A DNA stretch of 5,091 bases from Planctomycetota bacterium (lineage in GTDB: Bacteria > Planctomycetota > Planctomycetia > Pirellulales > Pirellulaceae): the NCBI GenBank assembly GCA_026692885.1, contig JAPLNJ010000758.1, positions 1 through 5,091 on the forward strand, in the 5' to 3' direction. The translations under genes and the position numbers were made by a program. Under the pieces are notes generated by a model that ran no database searches, had not been told where the DNA came from, and saw nothing but the letters and a program-made list of their open reading frames with translations. The number at the start of each line of letters is the position of its first letter. Positions within the stretch are counted from its first letter, which is position 1. This document shows, piece by piece, positions 1-5,006 of this stretch.

Positions 1-588
1 TGTGGATCAGACTCATATACAAGTCGCCGACCGCGGCACCCCGCAGGGTTTTGTAGAACAACGAATTCTTCCGATGGCGGATGGCCATCTTCAAAGCCCG
101 TTCGCAGAGGTTGTTGTCCAGCGCACTGGGGACAGGCGTCGCCCGGGCGCAGCGAGGGGTGCGTGACCACGACTTTCGCGCAGCCCGTGTATTGGCTGGC
201 CGGCATCCGTCCATGACCCGGTGCCCGGCGGCGCGGCGCAGGACGGTCAGGCGGGGAATCGCCGGACGCTCCTTGGCCCCCGGTCGGGGAGGAAGTTGCC
301 GGGTCGGTGACAGGACTCTCGGCCGACGCTTTTTTCGAGTGGGCCGGAGGGTTCGGCGGGGGAAGGCAGCACCTGGGAAGTCCGTTCGGTCGAAGCACCA
401 AACAGCATCTTCCGGAGTCGCTGGAGACTGAACTTTTTCTCGCGGAGCAGTCCCAGCAGAACGGCGTACCAGCGCAGGAGCTGACGGAAAGGCTGAGCCA
501 TCTCCATGCCCAGGACGGCTTCGATCTGGTCCAGCTTGGACACCAGATCCGCTTCATCCAGTTCGATCACTTCCGGGTTCGACTTCAT
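1..588 (-). pseudogene. tnpC: IS66 transposase TnpC, frameshifted and internally deleted, runs off window edge
   Basis: TnpC is the DDE transposase of IS66 elements. The start at 588 gives an N-terminal region with a helical stretch and the family motif LRKMLFGASTER at about residues 58-69. After roughly position 360 the IS66-like sequence moves to a second frame, where GHGRMPASQYTGC and RPGDACPQC (a zinc-ribbon-like Cys pair) read from about 227 to 117. At about 117-125 this joins directly to the extreme C-terminal region in a third frame, LDNNLCERALKMAIRHRKN followed by FYKTLRGAAVGDLYMSLIH, which reads to the window edge. Family members are about 500 residues or more, so roughly 300 residues of catalytic core are missing. 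A 5-G run (358-362) is one possible place for the first frameshift. The start overlaps the end of the DUF4338 gene by 35 bases, suggesting translational coupling in the parent element. Identification is certain; the exact indel positions are inferred. Confidence 0.9.
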
Positions 589-1495
589 GCCCTGACCCTG
601 GCTCCGAGGTGACCGGTGCGCGACCTCCGCGGAGCAGTTCGCGGAAGGACTTGACCAGCGGATAACCCAGCACCAGCTTCACCGGCCGATTCGGCTGGAA
701 GGTGGGACAGCGATGACCACGCCCGGAGGTTTCTCCCAAGACGATCCAGTTCGCCGCCCGATAGCAACTTCCCCGGTGACGCGCCGGATCCACGAACGTC
801 TCCAGAAAACAAATCGGATGGTGGTAGCTCTGCTCCCAGTCCTGCGACAAGCGGCGGGCCAGGCGGCCCAGCACGTGCGACGCCAGATGCGGCACGCGAA
901 TCCAAGGGGGAATCAGGAAGCGACTGTTGTAGGCCAACAAGTGTCGGTTCCTGCGCTTGGCCTCCAGTGACCAGCCGAGGAATCGGTCCCGGCAGGCCAG
1001 GCCATGGGCCGCCGACGACCAGGCCAACGCGGCCACTACCCGCGCGCCGCTGTACACCAAGTACTTCAAGTGTTCGCCGACCGGCTGCGTGTAACCCAAC
1101 TCGTGGTGCTCATGCAGCAGGGCCTTGAACAGCGGCTCCTCGTCGGTGCGCCGCACCAAGCGGAACGAGAGCGGCAGAAGGTCCGCCAGGGGCGCCGCGA
1201 TCGGCATGCGGTCGATCGGCACGGCCGGCGCCCGGCGGTGCCAGCCGGGACGATTGGTATGCGGCTGACGCGGAGCGGGAAGCTGGAGGTGGCCCTCCCG
1301 ATGCAACCGCAGCAGCAGGCCGCGACACACGGCATCCTTGAGCACGCCGTTGGGCTGCCGCCAGTTCCACGCCTGACAGACCTGTTGCGAGAGCGCCCGG
1401 CGGCTCAGCGTCGGCTGGTCGGCGAGGAGCTGCTGCAGGAACGTCAGATCCTCGTCCGTGACCGTTCGTCCGCGGTAGGTGAGCAGCGTGTTCAT
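554..1495 (-). CDS. DUF4338 (DruA-like) protein carried in an IS66 element
   Basis: This 313-residue protein belongs to DUF4338, the family that includes DruA of the Druantia anti-phage system; homologues also occur as passenger genes of IS66-type elements, as here. Residues 15-75 form a winged-helix-like N-terminal region (LTFLQQLLADQP..SRRALSQQVC..WNWRQPNGVLKD). The DUF4338 core spans about 130-285, with ELGYTQPVGEHLKYLVYS, LAWSSAAHGLACRDRFLGWS, NSRFLIPPWIRVPHLASHVL, LETFVDPARHRGSCYRAANW and LGETSGRG. All are uninterrupted, so the gene looks functional. The ATG at 1495 was chosen because family similarity begins there; an in-frame ATG at 1531 would add 12 basic residues, and neither start has a good ribosome binding site. 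It lies 69 bp after tnpB and overlaps the tnpC start. The biochemical activity of the family is not known to me; a role in transposition or element maintenance is inference from its place between tnpB and tnpC. Confidence 0.9.
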   Translation of the reverse strand: MNTLLTYRGRTVTDEDLTFLQQLLADQPTLSRRALSQQVCQAWNWRQPNGVLKDAVCRGLLLRLHREGHLQLPAPRQPHTNRPGWHRRAPAVPIDRMPIAAPLADLLPLSFRLVRRTDEEPLFKALLHEHHELGYTQPVGEHLKYLVYSGARVVAALAWSSAAHGLACRDRFLGWSLEAKRRNRHLLAYNSRFLIPPWIRVPHLASHVLGRLARRLSQDWEQSYHHPICFLETFVDPARHRGSCYRAANWIVLGETSGRGHRCPTFQPNRPVKLVLGYPLVKSFRELLRGGRAPVTSEPGSGHEVEPGSDRTG

Positions 1496-1564
1496 GCGCA
1501 CCACCATACGCCGGGCGCGACTAGAACGCAAGACCGGTTCCGCAAATTTTTCTGCGTCGCTGGT

Positions 1565-1924
1565 TCAGACTGTGACCTTGACTGGACGCCAGACGGGAGC
1601 GCCGCCCGCGGCATCGGCGTTGCCACCGGCTAAGAGGACATGGAGCTGATGGGCATCCAGCGCCCGGCTCACCGCGGTGCCGCTAGGCCACCAGGAGAAG
1701 CGCCCCTGCGAAAGCCGTTTCTGGCACAGCCAGAAGCCTTGGCCGTCGTAGACCAGAACCTTCACCGCCGTTCCCTTGCGGTTGCGAAAGACGAAGGCGC
1801 ATCCGCTCAGGGGATCCTGGGCGAGCTTCTGCCGGCACAAGCCCGCCAGACCATCAATTCCCTTCCGGAAATCGACCGGCTCGACCGCGACCAGGATACG
1901 CATCGTAGGGCTGGTCTGAATCAT
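1565..1924 (-). CDS. tnpB: IS66 accessory protein TnpB (IS66 Orf2)
   Basis: This 119-residue protein is the IS66 accessory protein TnpB, unrelated to the RNA-guided nuclease of the same name from IS605 elements. It is needed for efficient transposition of IS66 elements, but its mechanism is unresolved. Diagnostic stretches are VDFRKGIDGLAGLC (17-30), CAFVFRNRKGTAVKVLVYDG (42-61), GFWLCQKRL (63-71), GRFSWWP (74-80) and the C-terminal AHQLHVLLAGG. Length and motifs match the family, so the gene appears intact. The ATG at 1924 is preceded by AAAGGTGA with 3-6 bases of spacing, which supports it over the internal ATG at 1903. It is the first recognisable gene of the element; the tnpA normally found upstream is not seen. 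Confidence 0.95.
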   Translation of the reverse strand: MIQTSPTMRILVAVEPVDFRKGIDGLAGLCRQKLAQDPLSGCAFVFRNRKGTAVKVLVYDGQGFWLCQKRLSQGRFSWWPSGTAVSRALDAHQLHVLLAGGNADAAGGAPVWRPVKVTV

Positions 1925-1937
1925 GCGTCACCTTTCC
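1925..1937 (-). promoter_or_regulatory. Ribosome binding site of tnpB
   Basis: Read on the minus strand, GGAAAGGTGACGC directly precedes the ATG at 1924. The AAAGGTG core matches the Shine-Dalgarno consensus and decides the start in favour of 1924. The TGA that ends a short upstream open frame overlaps this ATG as ATGA. Confidence 0.55.
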
Positions 1938-2234
1938 AGAGCATCCGGCCGAGCGCCACCGCCTGCGTTGTGGCGGGTCCCTTGAGCGAAGCAAGCCTGC
2001 CAGCGGTTATCGCCTCGGGGGAAAGGACTTGCCCAAGATACCCCCTGGTACCCTCGCGACCCACTGACCGCAACCCGACTTGGCTCGCGTTCGGCACTCG
2101 TGGGCGCAGGCTCCGCCTCGCCAAGCTTGTTCTGTGCGCTCTCGGTTCTTGTTTGCCGCGTGACGGTCGACGATCGAGCTGGACACTCAACGCAATGTCT
2201 TGCGTGATCCCGACGCATCGGAGCAGCATAGCTG
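1925..2234. other. Region without a recognisable gene, upstream of tnpB
   Basis: No known protein, RNA or terminal repeat can be recognised here. On the minus strand two overlapping frames stay open across the whole stretch: one ends at 1928, and one ends at 1921 with its stop overlapping the tnpB start as ATGA. Neither translation resembles IS66 TnpA, and the amino-acid mix (rich in Arg, Ser, Gly, Ala) is what GC-rich noncoding DNA gives. The stretch may be the leader and left end of the IS66 element, a decayed tnpA, or remnant flanking DNA. Confidence 0.4.
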
Positions 2235-2522
2235 ATGGCAACTTCCGAACGCTTGATGACCCGCCCTCCCACACTCAGAGACCACGGAATTCCACTCGAC
2301 CATCCGCGGTCGACGTACATGTTCCAGCCCTCCGAGGGCAAGCCGCTCGTGGCGACGCGCGCGGCGATCGAGATCTACGGACGCGCGACGATTCTCCGCT
2401 GCTTCGCGCTCCTGCGCTCGAAGGCCGACGAACATCAGGGCTTGGACTACGCCCAGGTGTTCGACTCCGACGAGCATTCCGAGAACCTCTGGGCTCCGCC
2501 GGGGCCTCGGCCATGTCGATGA
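2235..2522 (+). pseudogene. Unrecognised gene fragment, 3'-truncated
   Basis: A plus-strand frame of 95 codons runs from the ATG at 2235 to a stop at 2520-2522. From about 2280 to 2492 the codons are strongly G/C-ending and the protein looks genuine: RSTYMFQPSEGKPLVATRAA, IEIYGRATILRCFALLRSKA, DEHQGLDYAQVFDSDEHSE and NLW. After Trp (2490-2492) the sequence becomes APPGPRPCR and stops, which coincides with the antisense of the ATPase gene coming from the other side, so the gene was cut at about 2493-2513. I do not recognise the family. The true start is uncertain: the first 15 codons show weaker coding bias and the Shine-Dalgarno candidate (GGAG, 11 bases upstream) is poor, so the 5' end may also be chimeric. 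Confidence 0.5.
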
Positions 2523-3963
2523 ATTGACTCAGGGCCACCGCACACCCCTCGTAATTCCCGCTACCAAGTAGAGCTTGGGCGCTCAATAGACTGGCGGAAA
2601 GCGGAGCGATGAGACTCAGCTCGCTGGACAGTTCCAGGGCTTTGTCGTACTGCCGCTTGCTGATGCTCTTCCTGATCTCATCGCTCAGGTTCGTCTCGAG
2701 GAACTTCTCGATGCCGGTGTCTGTCTCCAAGGCGGCCGCCCGATAGGCATCGCCGCGAGACGGTGTCCCAAATGCCGGAATGGGAGTCTTCTGCAATTTC
2801 GATTCGGGGAACCAGGCACGCAAGAACTTAGCTACCAGTCTCAATGGACGGCCGCGTTGGTTCTTGACCTCCAGGCAAAGCCGCATCAATGGTTCGGCCA
2901 TTTCATAGAACGACTCCTTGCCCCGTTTCTGCGATTGCACGTAACCCTTCTGCTTCAGGTTGCCCAACTGCTTGGAACAATTACCCTCGGCAATGAAGGT
3001 CTCTTCGGCAACCTGCTTGACCGTCATCGCACCGCTGGCGTTGCACAGGCATTGCACGATGCGGGCCTGCTGCGGCGGCAAGGAACGAACTCGCTCCTGA
3101 AAATAGGGCGTGAGGTCTTCGGCCAGACCCTCGAACGCCCTGACGAGATCGTCCAACGATTCCTTGGTCAGAAACTCGGCCAGCAGCACGTACATGCGAT
3201 GATTGCCGCCAGCCAAGTGATGCAGGGCGCGAATTCGATAGCGTCCTTCCGCCGAATCGAGATAGAACATAAGATCAGGCTTCCCCTGTTCCAGGCTAAT
3301 CCTGCGGATCAATTCCTGGGCATCGTCAACGGACAACGGTGTCAGGTGCTGGATATCAAAGAACCCGAAGAACGCCTCGTCGCGGCTGGCGATTCCGTCG
3401 AACAATTGCTGCGATGTGGCCAGTGTGGCGATGCGTGGTTGCTCCTGCAGGAAAGCCCGCCACTTCTTCTGCCCCAGATCGCCAAGTCCAGCGAAGACCC
3501 CATCCAAGTTCTCCATGATCAACAGGATGTTCCGTTTCTCAAGGCGAGCGATGATCGACTTCAAGATTGATTCGGCGGCATCATCCGCATCCAGACCGCG
3601 CACGGGCGTGCGGTAGTCGGTGTCAAACTCGTCCGGGTATTCAGTCGCCAACTGGCCGGCAATTCCGAGCGCGACGATCAGGCCCGTGAAGGTATCGTCC
3701 TCGCCCAACCAGGCGACCCGCATGGCATCCGACAGCTCGCTCCGCCTGCGTAATTCGTATTCGATGAGACTGACCAAATGCGTCTTCCCGCTACCGCGTG
3801 GACCGATCAGCAGAATGTGGTGCTTGTCGTCGGTCAACATGCTGCGGGCGAGTCGGTCGACGATCCTGTCCAGCAGACGCTCGCGCTGAACGAAGATTCG
3901 CTTCAGCAGTTCGCGATCCGTGTTGCTGGGGGTGTACGCGGAGATGACAGGCCGACGGTTCAT
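2275..3963 (-). CDS. P-loop (AAA/STAND-like) ATPase with winged-helix-like region and helical tail; 3'-truncated and fused to antisense DNA
   Basis: The protein has 562 residues, of which about the first 485-490 look native. Residues 24-45 (VQRERLLDRIVDRLARSML) lead into a Walker A GPRGSGKT at 54-61. Walker B is ILLIMENLD at 146-154 and a sensor-1-like TLATSQ lies at 180-185. Residues 294-355 look like a winged helix (LPPQQARIVQCLC..MTVKQVAEET..CSKQLGNLKQKGYVQ), and 433-485 resemble a TPR-like helical pair (RQYDKALELSSEL, GNYEGCAVALSQF). This matches regulatory ATPases of the broad AAA/ORC-STAND group; the partner and substrate are unknown. The ATG at 3963 was chosen because AGGGGA lies 7 bases upstream and because it overlaps the preceding stop as ATGA; an in-frame ATG at 3993 is less likely. 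After about 2513 the frame enters antisense of a truncated gene and encodes an Arg/Ser/Pro-rich tail to 2275, so the natural C-terminus is lost. Possibly still an active ATPase, but more likely a damaged gene. Confidence 0.8.
   Translation of the reverse strand: MNRRPVISAYTPSNTDRELLKRIFVQRERLLDRIVDRLARSMLTDDKHHILLIGPRGSGKTHLVSLIEYELRRRSELSDAMRVAWLGEDDTFTGLIVALGIAGQLATEYPDEFDTDYRTPVRGLDADDAAESILKSIIARLEKRNILLIMENLDGVFAGLGDLGQKKWRAFLQEQPRIATLATSQQLFDGIASRDEAFFGFFDIQHLTPLSVDDAQELIRRISLEQGKPDLMFYLDSAEGRYRIRALHHLAGGNHRMYVLLAEFLTKESLDDLVRAFEGLAEDLTPYFQERVRSLPPQQARIVQCLCNASGAMTVKQVAEETFIAEGNCSKQLGNLKQKGYVQSQKRGKESFYEMAEPLMRLCLEVKNQRGRPLRLVAKFLRAWFPESKLQKTPIPAFGTPSRGDAYRAAALETDTGIEKFLETNLSDEIRKSISKRQYDKALELSSELSLIAPLSASLLSAQALLGSGNYEGCAVALSQFIDMAEAPAEPRGSRNARRSRTPGRSPSPDVRRPSSAGARSSGESSRVRRSRSPRASPRAACPRRAGTCTSTADGRVEFRGL
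2493..2513. other. Rearrangement junction between two truncated convergent genes
   Basis: To the left, plus-strand coding signal (…SENLW) stops at 2492. To the right, minus-strand ATPase coding signal (…SQFIDM) starts at about 2513. The few bases between could belong to either side. Two unrelated genes losing their 3' ends at the same point is the mark of a deletion or other illegitimate recombination, and no repeat or IS end is visible at the join. Confidence 0.6.
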
Positions 3964-3976
3964 GTGGAAATCCCCT
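3960..3976 (-). promoter_or_regulatory. Ribosome binding site and ATGA stop-start overlap between the two ATPase genes
   Basis: On the minus strand AGGGGA (3976-3971) lies 7 bases before ATG (3963-3961). That ATG shares its TG with the TGA stop (3962-3960) of the preceding ATPase reading frame. This arrangement fixes the downstream start and shows that the pair was translated in a coupled manner. Confidence 0.75.
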
Positions 3977-4545
3977 GGGCCAAAACCCACCATTGCCGAA
4001 TCAAGGGAAAACGAAACGCATAACGCTTTTCCGAATCGCTGGTCAGGTAGTGATCCTGTGCCAGCGACTTGAGCAGTTGGATGATCTGAGCGCGATTACT
4101 GGAGCATGTACGGAAGCTCGTCCAACAACAGCACGACCTGGGTCTCTGCATTCTGCGAGAAAACCCGATCGAACGTTTTGTCGAGCGTCCCTTTCCAGGC
4201 GTTTCTGTCTCCCTCGGGGATCTTGATTACTCCCCCAATTTCTGTCCCGCCGATGTCCATCAGGAACGTCTCGAACCAACCGGCCGCCTTCTGCTTTGTC
4301 GACAGCAGCGGCTTGACTTCCTGCAGCAAGACTTCCGTGAACCGCCTGGGGGAATCCGCTTTCTCCAGATCTAGGAACAGCACGGCGGTTCCTGGCCTCG
4401 GTTCCGCCAACATTTTCATGACGGTTGTCTTGCCGATGCGCCTTTCCGCGGTGAGGCGGAGCGACTTCGACTCCAGTTTCTTCCATATTTGCTCAATCAG
4501 CCGATCTCTTCCGACGACATTCTGAGGACCAATCTGAACGGCCAT
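3960..4545 (-). pseudogene. P-loop ATPase (COG1672-like), first gene of the pair, internally deleted
   Basis: The start at 4545 is preceded by GAGGTGG and yields 149 residues: a VVGRDRLIEQIW lead (9-21), Walker A-type ERRIGKTT (34-41) and Walker B-type VVLLLDELPYML (137-148). A stop (4098-4096) follows at once. One base further, in another frame, the sequence continues as RAQIIQLLKSLAQDHYLTSD and RYAFRFPLIRQWW to a stop at 3960. That is the characteristic end of this prokaryotic ATPase family ('LL..DHYL....Y.FRFPL.RRWW'). The intervening sensor, lid and helical regions, perhaps 200 residues judging from usual lengths near 370-480, are missing. The nucleotide-binding half is present, but the protein would end just after Walker B and is presumed inactive. 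It overlaps the second ATPase by ATGA, so the intact ancestor was a coupled two-ATPase operon. Family identity is confident; the size of the loss is an estimate. Confidence 0.8.
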
Positions 4546-4661
4546 CTTCCACCTCACATCGAAGATAATAATACATGTGCGACACTTATATCGCATGACG
4601 TCATCGTCGCACGTCAAGTGGTGTCGTGAATGCGTCTGCGCGACACACGAGCAGATGTGAG
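4546..4661 (-). promoter_or_regulatory. Probable control region of the ATPase operon with several inverted repeats
   Basis: The leader of the ATPase operon holds dense dyad symmetry. GTGCGAC (4577-4583) pairs with GTCGCAC (4606-4612) around a perfect 10-bp palindrome ATGACGTCAT (4595-4604). GTGTCG (4621-4626) pairs with CGACAC (4641-4646), and CTCACATC (4553-4560) pairs with GATGTGAG (4654-4661). On the minus strand a TTGACG (4617-4612) and AT-rich TATAAG/TATTATTAT stretches lie upstream of the start at 4545. None gives an ideal -35/-10 pair (the best spacing is 19 bases to GATATA), so the promoter itself is tentative. The repeats look like operator sites for a dimeric regulator or for DNA binding by the ATPases themselves; that is inference. 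Confidence 0.45.
4549..4557 (-). promoter_or_regulatory. Ribosome binding site of the upstream ATPase
   Basis: Read on the minus strand, TGAGGTGGA precedes the ATG at 4545 by about 3-5 bases. It is a fair Shine-Dalgarno match and decides the start at 4545 over upstream in-frame ATGs whose translations do not look like protein. Confidence 0.5.
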
Positions 4662-4806
4662 AATCCTCAAGAGGTCTTCTGCGCCAGAGAAAGCTTACCG
4701 GAACGTGCGATGCGCAACAACTGTTGCGACAAAGAGTTACATCCACTGCTGGCAGTGCCATGTTGATGGGCGGGGTACAGCTGTTCGAAGAGATAGCTGG
4801 TCCCGT
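4662..4806. other. Gene-free stretch with small perfect palindromes
   Basis: No coding signal is seen on either strand. Two compact dyads stand out: CGCAAC-AACT-GTTGCG (4713-4728), a 6-bp stem with a 4-base loop, and CACTGC-TG-GCAGTG (4744-4757), which overlaps TGGCA-G-TGCCA (4750-4760). There is no trailing T-run, so they are not intrinsic terminators. They may be part of a structured RNA, protein-binding sites, or simply an extension of the repeat-rich DNA to the right. Confidence 0.35.
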
Positions 4807-5006
4807 CCGAGAAGCTCCCGACGTAAGTCGGTGAGAGCCGTCCCGCCAACTCCTAACACCGCGGCGCCTCACCGCGTTCTCCCGACTCGTGGGCGGCCCG
4901 CCGCCTCCGGCGGCGGGCAGCCGACGAGTTGGGCCGGTCGATATGGGGCTCCGGGTTAGGCACAGGGCGGGAACACTCCCACCGACTTACGTCGGGAGCT
5001 TCTCGG
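4807..5006. repeat. 200-bp fold-back (MITE-like) element with long terminal inverted repeats
   Basis: Positions 4807-4833 (beginning CCGAGAAGCTCCCGACG) are a perfect 27-bp inverted match to 4980-5006. The match continues imperfectly to 4847 and 4966, giving about 37 of 41 bases. The two halves keep matching inward: CCTAAC (4852-4857) against GTTAGG (4955-4960) and ACTCGT (4885-4890) against ACGAGT (4924-4929). At the centre is a perfect GC hairpin, GCCCGCCGCC-TCC-GGCGGCGGGC (4896-4918). All pairs share almost the same midpoint (about 4906.5), so the whole is one extended palindrome. Each terminal repeat contains its own mini-hairpin, CCGAC-GTAA-GTCGG. There is no ORF inside. This architecture fits a non-autonomous mobile repeat (MITE or REP-derived); no target duplication is obvious at the edges. 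Confidence 0.75.
4896..4918. repeat. Central GC-rich stem-loop of the fold-back element
   Basis: A 10-bp perfect stem (GCCCGCCGCC / GGCGGCGGGC) encloses the 3-base loop TCC. No T-run follows on either strand, so it is not a typical intrinsic terminator, although so stable a hairpin would hinder transcription across it. Confidence 0.7.

Larger units (their letters stand above)
1..1937 (-). mobile_element. IS66-family insertion sequence, partial and degenerate
   Basis: Three consecutive minus-strand genes define the element: tnpB, a DUF4338 (DruA-like) gene and tnpC. TnpB and TnpC are IS66 hallmarks, recognised here by TnpB's DFRKGIDGL and GRFSWWP motifs and by TnpC's N-terminal KMLFGASTER and C-terminal DNNLCERALK motifs. 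The tnpC end runs off the left edge, so one terminus is outside the window. I could not find the other terminus: no GTAA-type IS66 terminal repeat is evident between 1925 and 2300. A recognisable tnpA is absent upstream of tnpB. Because tnpC has lost its catalytic core, this copy should not transpose by itself; movement in trans by a sister copy remains possible if both ends survive. The boundary at 1937 only marks the tnpB ribosome binding site. Confidence 0.85.

Noticed and set aside
329..335. A6G slippery run in the tnpC minus strand as a programmed frameshift site
   Set aside because: A -1 shift here leads to a frame that lacks the GHGRMPASQYTGC motif. Restoring the IS66 frame needs a net +1 change, so an ordinary indel is more likely.
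1004..1633. Long plus-strand open frame of 209 codons
   Set aside because: It is antisense to the clearly recognised DUF4338 gene and the tnpB end, and its translation resembles no protein; GC-rich codon bias opens the opposite frame.
1640..2527. Plus-strand open frame of 295 codons
   Set aside because: It runs antisense through tnpB and then in the wrong frame through the truncated gene, with no protein-like features.
2857..3570. Plus-strand open frame of 237 codons
   Set aside because: It is antisense to the ATPase with Walker A and Walker B motifs and is an ordinary shadow of it.
4036..4067. TCGCTGG…CCAGCGA inverted repeat
   Set aside because: It lies within coding sequence of the ATPase C-terminal end with an 18-base spacer; such short arms are expected by chance.
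4546..4872. Extended N-terminus of the upstream ATPase from an ATG at 4872
   Set aside because: The added residues cross the inverted-repeat leader, read as non-protein sequence and precede the good start and ribosome binding site at 4545.
4852..4961. Integron attC site (CCTAAC … GTTAGGC with a hairpin between)
   Set aside because: The right box fits GTTRRRY, but the left box and the inner L boxes pair poorly. The much longer 27-bp perfect outer arms are better explained by a fold-back element.
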